Assembly: GCF_016406105.1 (NCBI RefSeq) | Contig: NZ_CP066308.1 | Span: 4,004,501-4,068,500 of the forward strand | Source of the DNA: Brevibacillus composti | Lineage (GTDB): Bacteria; Bacillota; Bacilli; Brevibacillales; Brevibacillaceae | Direction of reading: 5' to 3' | Length of the DNA: 64,000 nt | Shown: piece by piece, positions 24,289 through 33,506 of the stretch | Numbering within the stretch: the first letter of the stretch is position 1 | How the letters are laid out: the number at the start of each line of letters is the position of its first letter | Made by a program: the position numbers and the translations under genes | The notes under the pieces: model-generated | What the model was told of the DNA's origin: nothing | Databases searched by the model: none | Seen by the model: the letters and a program-made list of their open reading frames with translations, nothing else

Positions 24289-25298
24289 GGTTCTCCTTCA
24301 AACGCAGTTTTAACCTCTCGGAACAGTTGCTCAAGCCTGGCTGTATCCACTTCCCGCAGCCCGACATCATAGCGGGGGATGGAAAATGGATCGACCTTCG
24401 CAGTCACGACTCCCGGATTGGAATTGAATACAAACCGGTACCCTGCCTGCTTGGCTGTATCGAGCACGATTTCGTTGCTGTAGCCAAACGGCAGCGAAAT
24501 GGTTTCCACCTGTTTGCCGACCAGATCGCTCAGGCCGACGCGAGACATGGTAAAGTCCACATACAGGCGTGTTCGGTACTCCTGCTCGTCTTCGAGCCGC
24601 TCCAGATCTTCAACATAGACGGGAGCGGTCTCCGGACCCAGCTCTCCCCATTCGTTGCGCGCCTTCTCATCATGCAGGCTGTACGTATGAGAACCGATGT
24701 CCACCAACCCGGTTTGCAGCATCTCTTTTACCTGCGGCCTGGACAGCGGCATGGTCATGTTCTCCCGTTTGCGCTCGTCCGTATCTCGCAGTCGTCCCAG
24801 GATGGCAAAATTGACGGACGGAAACTGATAACGCTCCATCACGGGAAAGGCATGGGTGTAATAGCTTTCGTACCCATCGTCAAAAGTGATCAGCACCGCA
24901 TTGGCGGTGGGCAGCACACCCGTTTCCACAAAACGGACAAACTCTGTCAACGAAATCGGATGAAAGTTGTTTTCGTACAGAAACTCCATATGTTTTTCGA
25001 ATGCATCAGCACCGATGACATAGCGCTGGTCAGAATTGTCGGTCACATGATGGTACGTCAAAACAACTACCCGATTTCTGTACCATAATGCTGAGGAAAC
25101 AGCTTTTTCCCGGCTGTCATCTTTTTGTGGCAAAGCTTCGTTTTTCTCACTTGTGCTTATAGACGTAATCACATGGGGGAAAGGTTGCACTTTTGACTCC
25201 TCTAGTTGTAAAAAAGAGGATGTCCCGAGCAGTCCGCCAGCTACAACCAGCCCTAAAGTCATGAAAAATACGAGAAGGAAGGGCAGTCTCTTCGGCAA
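24285..25298 (-). CDS. Secreted polysaccharide deacetylase family protein
   Basis: A NodB-fold carbohydrate esterase (CE4) of about 337 residues, anchored or secreted by an N-terminal hydrophobic segment (LPFLLVFFMTLGLVVAGGLL). Motif 1 is VLITFDDGYESYYTHAFPVM with the first Asp pair; motif 2 is the zinc-binding DIGSHTYSLHD (usual HSxxH form changed to HTYSLH); later motifs include ISLPFGYSN and RYDVG. TTG at 25298, with GGAGG seven bases upstream, is preferred over the longer frame. CE4 enzymes deacetylate peptidoglycan or exopolysaccharide; the substrate here is unknown. It is coupled to degS by a four-base overlap, an unusual partner for that kinase. Confidence 0.8.
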   Translation of the reverse strand: MPKRLPFLLVFFMTLGLVVAGGLLGTSSFLQLEESKVQPFPHVITSISTSEKNEALPQKDDSREKAVSSALWYRNRVVVLTYHHVTDNSDQRYVIGADAFEKHMEFLYENNFHPISLTEFVRFVETGVLPTANAVLITFDDGYESYYTHAFPVMERYQFPSVNFAILGRLRDTDERKRENMTMPLSRPQVKEMLQTGLVDIGSHTYSLHDEKARNEWGELGPETAPVYVEDLERLEDEQEYRTRLYVDFTMSRVGLSDLVGKQVETISLPFGYSNEIVLDTAKQAGYRFVFNSNPGVVTAKVDPFSIPRYDVGLREVDTARLEQLFREVKTAFEGEP

Positions 25299-25557
25299 AC
25301 AGATCCCTCCTCTATGCCTATATAGGAATTTCGACGTACGCAAACAGATTCCTTTATGAACTGAATTCCAGTAAAGCTCCTGTCTATTTACCCATTGCCC
25401 GGGAGCATATAAGCGGTTATATCGAATTCCGTGTGCCTTTTAACCAGTAAAACGAATAGCGGGGCTGTAGTGAGAAGAATCATGTTCCCATGCTAAGCTC
25501 CGTTCTCCGCCCTGCAGGGAGGCTTCACTGTCCGCTCCACAGCGGCCCCTCAGGCAC

Positions 25558-25586
25558 AAAAAAGAGCCCGGTGAATCACCAGGCTC
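25558..25586 (-). terminator. Terminator of metK
   Basis: GAGCC-GGTG and their complements form a hairpin (25564-25586) with one mismatch pair and an AAT loop; on the minus strand it is followed by six T residues. The 200 bases further down to the deacetylase start hold no gene that I can support. Confidence 0.85.
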
Positions 25587-25598
25587 TCCAGGCATCTG

Positions 25599-26813
25599 TT
25601 ATTGCTGCATGAATGCGGCTGCATCCTGCTTGAGCGCTTCCGCCTTGTCTGTGCGCTCCCATGGCACATCCAAGTCATTGCGGCCGAAATGGCCGTAGGC
25701 CGCTGTCTGCTTGTAAATCGGGCGGCGCAGATCAAGCTGCTTAATGATACCGGCAGGACGAAGATCAAAATGCTTGCGGATCAGCGTCACCAGATGCTCC
25801 TCCGCCACCTTGCCGGTGCCAAAGGTATCGACGCTGATGGAAACAGGCTGCGCCACGCCAATAGCGTATGCTACCTGAACTTCACATTTGTCGGCGAGGC
25901 CGGCTGCCACGATGTTTTTCGCCACATAGCGCGCTGCGTACGCACCGGAGCGGTCCACTTTTGTCGGATCTTTCCCGGAGAAAGCGCCGCCGCCGTGACG
26001 AGCATAACCGCCGTAGGTATCTACGATGATTTTGCGTCCGGTCAAACCGGCATCACCCTGCGGGCCGCCGATAACAAAACGTCCTGTCGGGTTAATGAAA
26101 TATTTGGTTTCGGCATCCAGCAGTTCAGCTGGCACAACCGGCTTGATCACATGCTCGGTGAGGTCTTGTTTGATTTGCTCCAGCGTTGCTTCAGGCGCGT
26201 GCTGCGTCGAGATGACGATCGTGTCGATGCGGACTGGCTTGTCCCCATCGTACTCCACTGTAACCTGTGTTTTTCCATCCGGGCGCAGATAGCTCAGCTG
26301 GCCGTTTTTGCGTACTTCAGTCAGACGGCGCGCCAATTGGTGAGCCATGCTGATCGGCAGCGGCATCAGCTCAGGTGTCTCGTTGCAAGCAAAGCCGAAC
26401 ATCAGGCCTTGGTCGCCGGCGCCAATTGCTTCGATCTCCGCATCTGTCATGGTACCCTCACGCGCTTCCAATGCCTGGTCTACGCCGAGGGCAATGTCTG
26501 CAGACTGCTCGCCAATCGCTGTCAGTACGCCGCAAGTGTCGGCGTCAAAACCAAACTTGGCGCGATCGTAGCCGATTTCACGGATGGTGTCACGAACGAG
26601 CTTTTGAATATCTACGTAAGTATTGGTGGTGATTTCTCCCGCCACGAGCACCAGACCCGTGGTAACGGAAGTTTCGCATGCGACGCGAGCATTCGGGTCC
26701 TTGGACAAAATCGCATCCAGGATCGAGTCGGAAATTTGGTCGCAAATCTTGTCGGGATGACCTTCTGTGACGGATTCAGAAGTAAACAGACGACGCCCTT
26801 TTTGCAAAGCCAA
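25599..26813 (-). CDS. metK: S-adenosylmethionine synthase
   Basis: Methionine adenosyltransferase of about 404 residues, making SAM from methionine and ATP in the cytoplasm. Signatures are [20 protein letters not shown] at the N-terminus, the [10 protein letters not shown] hexapeptide region near residue 120, and [19 protein letters not shown] near 255. The likely start is TTG 26813, with AAAGGAGG eight bases upstream; the longer ATG-free extension overlaps the riboswitch terminator and is rejected. An S-box riboswitch upstream shows feedback by SAM. It has its own terminator. Confidence 0.97.
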   Translation of the reverse strand: MALQKGRRLFTSESVTEGHPDKICDQISDSILDAILSKDPNARVACETSVTTGLVLVAGEITTNTYVDIQKLVRDTIREIGYDRAKFGFDADTCGVLTAIGEQSADIALGVDQALEAREGTMTDAEIEAIGAGDQGLMFGFACNETPELMPLPISMAHQLARRLTEVRKNGQLSYLRPDGKTQVTVEYDGDKPVRIDTIVISTQHAPEATLEQIKQDLTEHVIKPVVPAELLDAETKYFINPTGRFVIGGPQGDAGLTGRKIIVDTYGGYARHGGGAFSGKDPTKVDRSGAYAARYVAKNIVAAGLADKCEVQVAYAIGVAQPVSISVDTFGTGKVAEEHLVTLIRKHFDLRPAGIIKQLDLRRPIYKQTAAYGHFGRNDLDVPWERTDKAEALKQDAAAFMQQ

Positions 26814-26889
26814 TGTAAATACCTCCTTTGACCTCATACAAATAGTGTGGTAGCCGAAACAGGTTATTATTAGACGACGGCACAAGCAA

Positions 26890-27044
26890 AAAAAAACCTT
26901 TTCCTGTATGTGAGGAAAAGGTGCTGTGATTGCGTTCCCTACCCTCTTATCGGCCAGAACAGGTTACCGTTCTGCTGGTTAGCACCGCTCGAGTCGGTTG
27001 CCGGGCTTCATGGGGCCAGTCCCTCCGCCTGCTCTGGATAAGAG
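26890..27044 (-). ncRNA. SAM-I (S-box) riboswitch with terminator
   Basis: On the minus strand the aptamer runs from CTCTTATCCAGAGCAGGCGG (27044) through GGGACTGGCCC, ATGAAGCCCGGCAACCG and ends GGCCGATAAGAG (to 26944), so P1 closes CTCTTATC/GATAAGAG. It is followed by a 10-bp terminator hairpin (26896-26905 with 26913-26922) and nine T residues. All core elements of the S-box family are present. It should switch metK off when SAM is plentiful. Confidence 0.95.
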
Positions 27045-27097
27045 TATCCATTACGGTTTATAGAATAATCGTTTTTATCTCCGGTGTCAATAAGCGG

Positions 27098-27559
27098 TTA
27101 GCGTATTTCGTACTTGCCCCGGACCATGATGTAGGCCACGTTGTCGTACCCCGACTGTAGGCGCAGACCGCGATTGTCAGAGCGGGCAATCAGAAGCAGG
27201 TGATTGGCCTGCACGAGTGCTCCGCCGCGCAGGTCGGCTCCTTCGGTAATATCGGTCAAGCCGTCGCCTTTATTGCCTGCTACGGCTTGTACCTTGCCGG
27301 TGCGAACGATAAATTCGGTCCCTTCAAAGCCGTAGAGCGTCTGCCCCGGATACAGCTCCACCACGGTCAATCCATTGGAGACACTGCCTCCGCCTCCGCC
27401 CAAAGCCTGCCGGATTTGCTGATCAACATAGCTTTTGGTGACAACCGGATCGTCGACCGAACCCGGCACGCCGCCGTTTCCGTCAGCCAGTGCTTGCGAT
27501 GCAAAGACCGCTGTTCCGACTATGGCCAGGGCGAGAAATCCCTTGGTTGCTTTTTTCAT
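27098..27559 (-). CDS. Secreted protein of unknown function
   Basis: A 153-residue exported protein with a clear signal peptide (MKKATKGFLALAIVGTAVFA, cleavage after SQALA near residue 25). The mature part begins with a Gly/Asp-rich stretch, a helix SYVDQQIRQAL, a Gly run at about residues 54-58, and then a beta-rich domain (LTVVELYPGQTLYGFEGTEF, IVRTGKVQAVAGNKGDGLTD). It ends YIMVRGKYEIR. No catalytic motif is seen. A good AAGGAGA site precedes ATG, 26 bases after the SLH protease, so it is likely co-expressed with it; an accessory or chaperone role is a guess only. Confidence 0.72.
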   Translation of the reverse strand: MKKATKGFLALAIVGTAVFASQALADGNGGVPGSVDDPVVTKSYVDQQIRQALGGGGGSVSNGLTVVELYPGQTLYGFEGTEFIVRTGKVQAVAGNKGDGLTDITEGADLRGGALVQANHLLLIARSDNRGLRLQSGYDNVAYIMVRGKYEIR

Positions 27560-27585
27560 GTTCTATTCTCTCCTTTTCCATCGGA

Positions 27586-30138
27586 TTACAATTGGTAAGC
27601 TTTGGCCAGCAGGACGACCACTTCCGCCCGCGTAGCCCTGCCCTGCGGCTTGAATGTTTGTCCGTAGCCGCTGATCCAGTTCCTGGAGGCGAGCGCCTCC
27701 ACCGCCGGCGATGCCCAATGGCTGGTCGGCAAATCGGCAAAGGAAGATTTGCTCCGCTTGTACAGCAAGAGATCATGCGCCCGCGCCACCATCAGGGCCA
27801 TCTCTGCCCGCGTGATCGACTGGTCCGGCTTGATGCTGTTGTTCGGATAGCCCTGGATGATGCCGAGCTTGTGCGCTGTCATCATATTGGCATGGGCCCA
27901 GTGGTTGGTGGAAAGGTCACGGAACGGACTTTTCCCCGCATAAGGAACGACATTGACACCCTTGGCCCGCATAGACTGAACCAGCATCGTCGCAAACTGG
28001 GCTCGCGTGACGGATTGGTCCGGCCGGAAGGTAGCGTCGTCAAAGCCCTTGACCACGCCCTTGCGGCTCAGTCTGGCGATTTCATTTCGGGCCCAGTGCG
28101 TGCTGATGTCGCGGTATCCTTCGATCAATGTCTGTTTGGTCAGCGTAAGCCGGTAGGAGTCGTATTTGAACGGCACAAAGCTGTTCAGCCGGATGTAGTA
28201 TTTGCCCGGCTTCAGCTTCATCCCCAGGACCTCTTTTCCCTGATCGGACAGCTGCGCGACATCATTGGTGGAAACGAGCGCGTAGTTCAGCGTATCGGCA
28301 CCGTACAGCTCGAGGCGCATCCCGCTCGACACCGGAACAAAAGGTGCCCGGATCGTCACGTACGATTCAGAATCGAGCGTAAATTGGAACCAGTCCTGAT
28401 CCGTATGGGTCGGCAGCGTCCCCGTCATCAGCGTGCCTCCCGCCAGCGGCGAAGCCTGACGGTAGGTATCATTCGGCTCGTTGGTGTCTTTTCGAATCGG
28501 CGTATAGCTCAAATCGAGCTTGTACTCCCCGTTTACCTGATTCCGCCAATATTCGGTCAGGCGGATGTAATATTTGCCGGGCGACACTTCCTTTTGGGCG
28601 CGTTCGGTCGGATCATTGCGATCTCCGCGGTCGTACTCCTCCCAGCCTTGGCCCTGCTTGCCGATCTTCATCACCAGATCGATCCGCTTGGTATCGGCGG
28701 TGACGGTCACGTTTAATCGCCCGTATTCCCGGACATAGTAGGAAAACCAGTCTTCGTCTCCCTCTTCGTGAAAATTGCCGATCACCGTGATTTGGTTTCC
28801 GACCAGGGGACGAGCTGTATCGATGCTGTTGTTTCTCTCGTAGCGATCCGGATTGATCACAAACCGGCTCATCAAGAGATAGGTAAAAGAATTCACTCCG
28901 CCGCTTCGCTCCATCTTGATGTACATCCGGCCCGCTTTGGCCGGCACGGTCAGCGTATCCCCGTTGCCTATGTAGTAAGTAGCAGGCTCGCGATTATCGG
29001 AGTAGAAGGTGGCGGCCAACGGTGCTGACACCGAAGAGGTGACTGTCGCAAGCAACGTCACTTTCCCATCATAAGGAACATCCATAAAATACCAATCAAT
29101 CGGGTCCCGCTCAGACAATTGCGCCCTCAGCTGCGATTCGATCGGAAAGCCTTTGGCTTGTCCTCTGGTGTTGTTCGGCTCGTGAAAATCGAGCGACTGC
29201 CGCTCGCTGATCAGCTCTGCTACATTCAACAGACCGTAGCCCGTCTGCCGATCCCATCCCCGCTCCCCCAGATCCGTTGCCGTCTGGTACAGCATCTGCC
29301 GCACATCCAGCGGAGACATCTTCGGATTGCGGGCCAGAAGCAAGGCAGCTGCACCGGCAACCTGCGGCGCCGCAGCCGACGTCCCGGTGAAAGTCCCGTA
29401 CTTGCCGCCTGGTTTCGTCGTGTAAATATTGAAGCCCGGGGCCACGATATTCAGCTCGGGACCCGTGTTAGAATCGTACAGCGGCTGCCGATTATCCTTG
29501 ACCGCTCCCACCGCGACCACTGTCGGATAAGCGGCCGGGTAGGCGACGCGATTGGCTTCGTTGCCGCTCGCGGCCACCACCAGAACACCGCTCGCCTCCG
29601 CCCGTTGGACTGCGGCCGTCAAAGACTTGGAGTAGGAAAGGCTGCTCACGGACATGAGGATGATTTTGGCTCCTCGATCAATTGCGGTTTGAATCCCTTT
29701 TGCGAGGATTTCGACATCGGTTTCCCCATACTTGTCCAAAACCTTGATCGGCAGAATCCGCGCGTGCCACAACAGGCCGGAAACGCCGATATTGTTGTTT
29801 CCCCGCCCCGCCAGCACGCCGGCCACAGCCGTTCCATGCCCGTTCATGCTGTCATCCTGTGCCGATCGGGAAGGCTCCACGACATTGACTCCCGGCAGAA
29901 GGTTCCCTTTCAAGTCGGGATGATTGTAGTCTACCCCCGTATCCAGGACGGCGATCGTAATCGCCGCGTTGCTGGTAACCGTTTTCCAGGCCTGATCTGC
30001 CTTGATGAGCTTGAGGTGGCTTTGATTATTGATATAGCGGTCGGAGGTGGGAGCCGCTGCTTCCGCTGTCTGTCTTCCTCCCAAAACCGCGGTGAGTCCT
30101 ATCGCGACGGCAAGCACCGTCATCCATAATCGTTTCAA
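27586..30138 (-). CDS. Cell-surface S8 subtilisin-like protease with SLH domains
   Basis: An 850-residue secreted serine protease. Signal peptide is residues 1-27. The subtilase domain (about 50-310) has AVLDTGVDYNHPD (Asp66), MNGHGTAVAGVLAG (His100), the oxyanion Asn192 in AASGNEAN and GTSAAAPQVAGAAALL (Ser253). Two PPC-like beta-sandwich domains follow (about 330-640, with motifs such as DWYFMDVPYDGKV and DWFQFTLDSESYV). Three C-terminal SLH repeats (about 670-850; FRPDQSVTRAQF, IKPDQSITRAEM, FKPQGRATRAEV) anchor it to cell-wall polymer. TTG start with GGAG upstream. It may process S-layer or other surface proteins. Confidence 0.93.
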   Translation of the reverse strand: MKRLWMTVLAVAIGLTAVLGGRQTAEAAAPTSDRYINNQSHLKLIKADQAWKTVTSNAAITIAVLDTGVDYNHPDLKGNLLPGVNVVEPSRSAQDDSMNGHGTAVAGVLAGRGNNNIGVSGLLWHARILPIKVLDKYGETDVEILAKGIQTAIDRGAKIILMSVSSLSYSKSLTAAVQRAEASGVLVVAASGNEANRVAYPAAYPTVVAVGAVKDNRQPLYDSNTGPELNIVAPGFNIYTTKPGGKYGTFTGTSAAAPQVAGAAALLLARNPKMSPLDVRQMLYQTATDLGERGWDRQTGYGLLNVAELISERQSLDFHEPNNTRGQAKGFPIESQLRAQLSERDPIDWYFMDVPYDGKVTLLATVTSSVSAPLAATFYSDNREPATYYIGNGDTLTVPAKAGRMYIKMERSGGVNSFTYLLMSRFVINPDRYERNNSIDTARPLVGNQITVIGNFHEEGDEDWFSYYVREYGRLNVTVTADTKRIDLVMKIGKQGQGWEEYDRGDRNDPTERAQKEVSPGKYYIRLTEYWRNQVNGEYKLDLSYTPIRKDTNEPNDTYRQASPLAGGTLMTGTLPTHTDQDWFQFTLDSESYVTIRAPFVPVSSGMRLELYGADTLNYALVSTNDVAQLSDQGKEVLGMKLKPGKYYIRLNSFVPFKYDSYRLTLTKQTLIEGYRDISTHWARNEIARLSRKGVVKGFDDATFRPDQSVTRAQFATMLVQSMRAKGVNVVPYAGKSPFRDLSTNHWAHANMMTAHKLGIIQGYPNNSIKPDQSITRAEMALMVARAHDLLLYKRSKSSFADLPTSHWASPAVEALASRNWISGYGQTFKPQGRATRAEVVVLLAKAYQL

Positions 30139-30165
30139 AGAAGCTCCGCTCCCTTTGATTGAAAA

Positions 30166-30193
30166 TCCCCCTCTCGCCGTGCGAAAAGGGGGA
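30166..30193 (-). terminator. Terminator before the SLH protease gene
   Basis: TCCCCC (30166-30171) pairs with GGGGGA (30188-30193), with an inner CGC/GCG pairing; on the minus strand ATTTTC follows. It ends the SLAP gene run and separates it from the protease. Confidence 0.65.
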
Positions 30194-30199
30194 CGCTCT

Positions 30200-31180
30200 T
30201 TACTGCAGAAATCCTTTTGACTTGGTGGCGTCGAACACAGGATTCTCCGTTTTCTGTTGAGTCGCCTTCGGAATGAAGACCGTGCACTCTTCTACAGACA
30301 CACCCTCTTTGAGGATGGACGATGCGGGGATTTCAAACGCAATGATGCGGAAATCTTTTGCATCGACTTTCATGTTTTCCAGAGTGTAGCTCACGCGTGC
30401 AATCGCTTCGCCGCTCTGGTCGTGAACGATGATCGGCACTTCGGTAAATTCCAGGCGCTTGTCGAGGCCGTTGCGGAACAGCACGACGACTTTCAGACCG
30501 CCGTTTTCTCCTTCTTTCAGACCCAGCGCTTTCAGATCCACTTGGCCTTCCTGAACCGGATTTTCGGCCAGTTTCTTGCGGTAGTATTCGATTTCATCCA
30601 TTTCCAATTCTCCTCCTGCTTGTGCAGATTCACCCGATTTTTTCACAGGTCTGACATACCCCAGGGTAAGCGGAATTTCCTTTTCGGGAAGATTGTCAAA
30701 CTCATCCCAACGGAACAAGAACTCGCAGGGACGGCTGGACTGATCACCAATCGGCCCAAACGTCATCATCTCGAAATTCTTTCGGGCGACGACCTCTCCC
30801 TCAGGTGTGACCAGATTCAGCGGCACCGTATCCAACAGGACGCTCTTCTCCGTCGCATTGCGAATGTAGGTGAGCACGAGATAGCCGTCTTGGGTCACCT
30901 GAGTATAAAACGGGAAAATCCCCACTTCATCCCGGACGACCGGCGGCAGCTCATCGTGAATATAACGGAGCAGCTCCGCTTCCTGTTCCTCCAGTACATC
31001 CCAGGGACCGTGCAAGCTCACGAAAAGCTCCTTCGAAGGAAGGCGATTCGCCGATTGCTCCGGATTCTCGATCCCGGACACACCAAGGTAAATTTCCTTG
31101 TGCAGGTTTTCATGAATGTCTTCACGCACCTGATCCAGGCTCTCTTTGGAGCCAAACCAGTTTTCAAGTAACCAACTCAT
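30200..31180 (-). CDS. SLAP-domain S-layer assembly protein, paralogue 1
   Basis: A 326-residue protein of the SLAP (S-layer associated, accessory Sec linked) family. Two copies of the roughly 120-residue SLAP module are visible, each with a hydrophobic strand followed by a FRNGxxxxxxF motif: DGYLVLTYIRNATEKSVLLD near residue 110 and LKVVVLFRNGLDKRLEF near 225, each followed by a strand with ARVSYTL or ARKNFEM and a PxFI-like segment. The N-terminus LLENWFGSKES replaces the MFSF-KNL opening of its two paralogues. AGGAGG precedes ATG. Related proteins in Bacillus support SecA2/S-layer secretion, so a role in S-layer assembly is inferred. Confidence 0.75.
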   Translation of the reverse strand: MSWLLENWFGSKESLDQVREDIHENLHKEIYLGVSGIENPEQSANRLPSKELFVSLHGPWDVLEEQEAELLRYIHDELPPVVRDEVGIFPFYTQVTQDGYLVLTYIRNATEKSVLLDTVPLNLVTPEGEVVARKNFEMMTFGPIGDQSSRPCEFLFRWDEFDNLPEKEIPLTLGYVRPVKKSGESAQAGGELEMDEIEYYRKKLAENPVQEGQVDLKALGLKEGENGGLKVVVLFRNGLDKRLEFTEVPIIVHDQSGEAIARVSYTLENMKVDAKDFRIIAFEIPASSILKEGVSVEECTVFIPKATQQKTENPVFDATKSKGFLQ

Positions 31181-31226
31181 GCAGTATCCTCCTATACCAA
31201 ACGCAGTATGCGTCCTTCCGCTGTGA

Positions 31227-32228
31227 CTACTTCTTGGTGTTTCTGGTGATCTTCATGTACCAATCGCTCAGATCGGCATCTGGCTTCTTCACGAGATCCG
31301 CCGGAAAGACAACCAACCAGGGACGGCTTGTTTTGGCCCGTACCCGTACTGATCTCGCGTCAATGACGCCGGAAGCGATCAGATCGCCATCCTTTTTTTC
31401 ATAAACGGCGATGTTCAGCTCGCCCGGCAGGTAGTCTGTCGTGCGGCCATTGCGGAACAACAAGCCGATGACCAGGCGTCCATCCCTTGTCTTGCCAATA
31501 TCGAAAGCCGTCATTTCCACCGTCTCCGCCTTCAGCGCCGGCAGCGTATAGGCCAGCATTTCCAGTCGATCCTTTTGACGGGCTGTCATACGGGCTTCCA
31601 TTTGCGGGTCCAGCTCCAGCTCTTGCGGCCAGATATACGGACTCTTCGCGCCCTGCATCAGTACTTTCCACTTGCTGAACTGGAAGTTGTCATGCAGGAA
31701 GCTCTGCGGCGGGAAGTGAATCTCCCATGGGCGGCTGCTAAACGGAGGGATGGTCCCCATGTCGCTCAAGTCGATGCGAATCCGGGCGAATGGCTGGTCG
31801 TCCAGGTAGACGGCCAGGCGAACCTTGCGGAAGCTCACCGGATAGGGAGAGCCGTTGCGGAAAAACATCGCAACCGTCATGCCGCCTGTCTTTTGCGGCA
31901 TCATGCTGAAGCCCGTGACGCTGACCATGCCCAGCGTCATCTTGGGCAGTTCCTCTTGGAGAAAACGAAGGGTATACTTTTTCTCGTTATCCAACTGCGC
32001 TTCCCAATCGGGGTGCAGAGAAAGCTCTGTCTTTACTTCCAGTGGAGCATCGTCCGATACCGGAATCGAAGCCGTTTCTTGCGGGGCTGCCTCTTCCTTG
32101 ATGACCTCTTGCTCATCGAACTCTGCAAGGTTCACTTGCGCTTCTTCCCGAATCTGTTCTTTCAATTCTTCTTCGGTCAGCTTCTGTTCATTCTCTTTGT
32201 TTGTCAGGTTTTTAAAAAAAGAAAACAT
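31227..32228 (-). CDS. SLAP-domain S-layer assembly protein, paralogue 2
   Basis: About 333 residues, same family as its neighbours. It opens MFSFFKNLTNKENE, shared with paralogue 3, then an acidic linker rich in Glu/Gln. Two SLAP modules carry the FRNG signature (VAMFFRNGSPYPVSFRKVRL, VIGLLFRNGRTTDYLPGEL), separated by WKVLMQGAKSPYIWPQELEL. A longer frame to 32309 exists, but ATG 32228 has AGGAGG at six bases and matches the paralogue's start. It lacks a signal peptide, so it is cytoplasmic, perhaps a secretion chaperone. It lies 46 bases before paralogue 1. Confidence 0.77.
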   Translation of the reverse strand: MFSFFKNLTNKENEQKLTEEELKEQIREEAQVNLAEFDEQEVIKEEAAPQETASIPVSDDAPLEVKTELSLHPDWEAQLDNEKKYTLRFLQEELPKMTLGMVSVTGFSMMPQKTGGMTVAMFFRNGSPYPVSFRKVRLAVYLDDQPFARIRIDLSDMGTIPPFSSRPWEIHFPPQSFLHDNFQFSKWKVLMQGAKSPYIWPQELELDPQMEARMTARQKDRLEMLAYTLPALKAETVEMTAFDIGKTRDGRLVIGLLFRNGRTTDYLPGELNIAVYEKKDGDLIASGVIDARSVRVRAKTSRPWLVVFPADLVKKPDADLSDWYMKITRNTKK

Positions 32229-32318
32229 CTGCATCCTCCTCACCAGTCCGCGAGCACGAACGATGTCTATACTATCAACATGATAAAGGTTATGACCGGA
32301 TCGGGTCAAATCGCAAAC

Positions 32319-33284
32319 CTACTCGGCTTGCGCTCCCTGCGGAACGGCGACTTTCCAGCGGGAGAAATCGGCGTCCTCCCGTAGTATGCTCTCTTTTGGA
32401 AAGATGAACATCCACGGTTTGCTGGTGCTTGCCCGTACCGTCAAGCCTCCCAGTTCAAACAGACCGACGGCCACCTGCTGCCCGCTTGCATCGAAGAGGG
32501 CCAGGGGCAGTTTTTCAAAAGAGAGGGACTGCGCCGAGCCATTGCGAATGAGCAGCATGGCGTGCAGGGCTCCATCTTCGGAGTGGCGGAGCTGCACACT
32601 CTGGATATTGACCTCACCCTCTTTGAGGGCGGGGAGGCGCTGGGCCAGCTCGATCAGCGACTGCTTCTGCTCGTCGCTAAGCGCCCGAATCCAGGATTCT
32701 TCCAGCTCCAGCTGCTGCGGCAGCACCATCTTTTTCTGCGCGAGCTCAAAGGCGATCTTCCAGTTTTTGAGCAGGATATCTACCTTGAGGAAGTTCTCTC
32801 TCGCAAAGACAAACGACCACGGACGTGCGGCGTTTGCAGGAATCTCGCCCAGATCCGACAAGTCAAATTCCTGGCGGGCGAACAACTCGTCTTCGCCAAT
32901 CAGGATGACCAGTGTCATTTTATCCAGACGCAAAGGGCGATCCAGACCATTTCGCACAAAGGCCGTTACCTCGACCCCTGCCTCGTGGGGAACGAGGGCG
33001 AGTCCGGACAGAGCCAGCGTGCCCGGCTGCATCGGCGGCAGCTCTTGGGCGGTAAAGGACAGCGCGTATTTGGCGGAGGCATTCAGCTCCCTTTCCCAAG
33101 ACTCGTGCAGGGACAGGGACGTACTGCCGGCTTCCTGCTTCCTCCCCGCTTTCGTAGTTCCTTTCTCTTCCGCGCCCGGGGTTTCGCTCTCCGCGGCGAC
33201 GAGGACAGACTCTTCACGCAACTGTTCTTTTATCTCTTCCGGCGTAGGCGTTTTGCCCATCAGGTTCTTTAAAAAGGAAAACAT
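32319..33284 (-). CDS. SLAP-domain S-layer assembly protein, paralogue 3
   Basis: A 321-residue paralogue of the two genes downstream. The opening MFSFLKNLMGKTPTPEEIKE is shared with paralogue 2. Modules centre on VEVTAFVRNGLDRPLRLDK (about residue 115) and LHAMLLIRNGSAQSLSFEK (about 265); each is followed by FARQEFDLSDLGEIP or LFELGGLTVRAS, and by SRPWMF-like ends (SKPWMFIFPKESIL). The strongest similarity is between paralogues 2 and 3, so a recent duplication is likely. GGGAG precedes the ATG. It is first in the run, and the 220 bases upstream hold no gene. Confidence 0.77.
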   Translation of the reverse strand: MFSFLKNLMGKTPTPEEIKEQLREESVLVAAESETPGAEEKGTTKAGRKQEAGSTSLSLHESWERELNASAKYALSFTAQELPPMQPGTLALSGLALVPHEAGVEVTAFVRNGLDRPLRLDKMTLVILIGEDELFARQEFDLSDLGEIPANAARPWSFVFARENFLKVDILLKNWKIAFELAQKKMVLPQQLELEESWIRALSDEQKQSLIELAQRLPALKEGEVNIQSVQLRHSEDGALHAMLLIRNGSAQSLSFEKLPLALFDASGQQVAVGLFELGGLTVRASTSKPWMFIFPKESILREDADFSRWKVAVPQGAQAE

Positions 33285-33466
33285 ATCGTCGCTCCCAACT
33301 TGTCTCTACATCTATATAGACATATAGAGATACTGTCGTTCTCAACTATAACACAGTCAAACTTCAATGCAACATCGAAAACTTGGTAGCCTCGTGCATA
33401 GACAGAGAAATCCTTCCATCTCTTTCTTTTACGCTTCAAACCGGAAAGAGTCGCGGAAAACAAGAG

Positions 33467-33502
33467 AAAAAGGTTAGCTTTTGTTTGTCAGCTAACCTTT
33501 TT
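33467..33502 (-). terminator. Terminator after the LarA-like remnant
   Basis: A 12-bp perfect stem (33467-33478 with 33491-33502) ends in TTTTT on the minus strand. It lies just past the stop of the remnant at 33507. The gap to the SLAP genes (33285-33466) has no supported gene. Confidence 0.75.
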
Positions 33503-33506
33503 CTGC

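Noticed and set aside
25602..26831. 409-codon plus-strand frame opposite metK
   Set aside because: Antisense shadow of a highly conserved gene.
27490..28716. 408-codon plus-strand frame opposite the SLH protease
   Set aside because: Same explanation; His/Arg-rich antisense translation of the SLH and PPC domains, no ribosome site.
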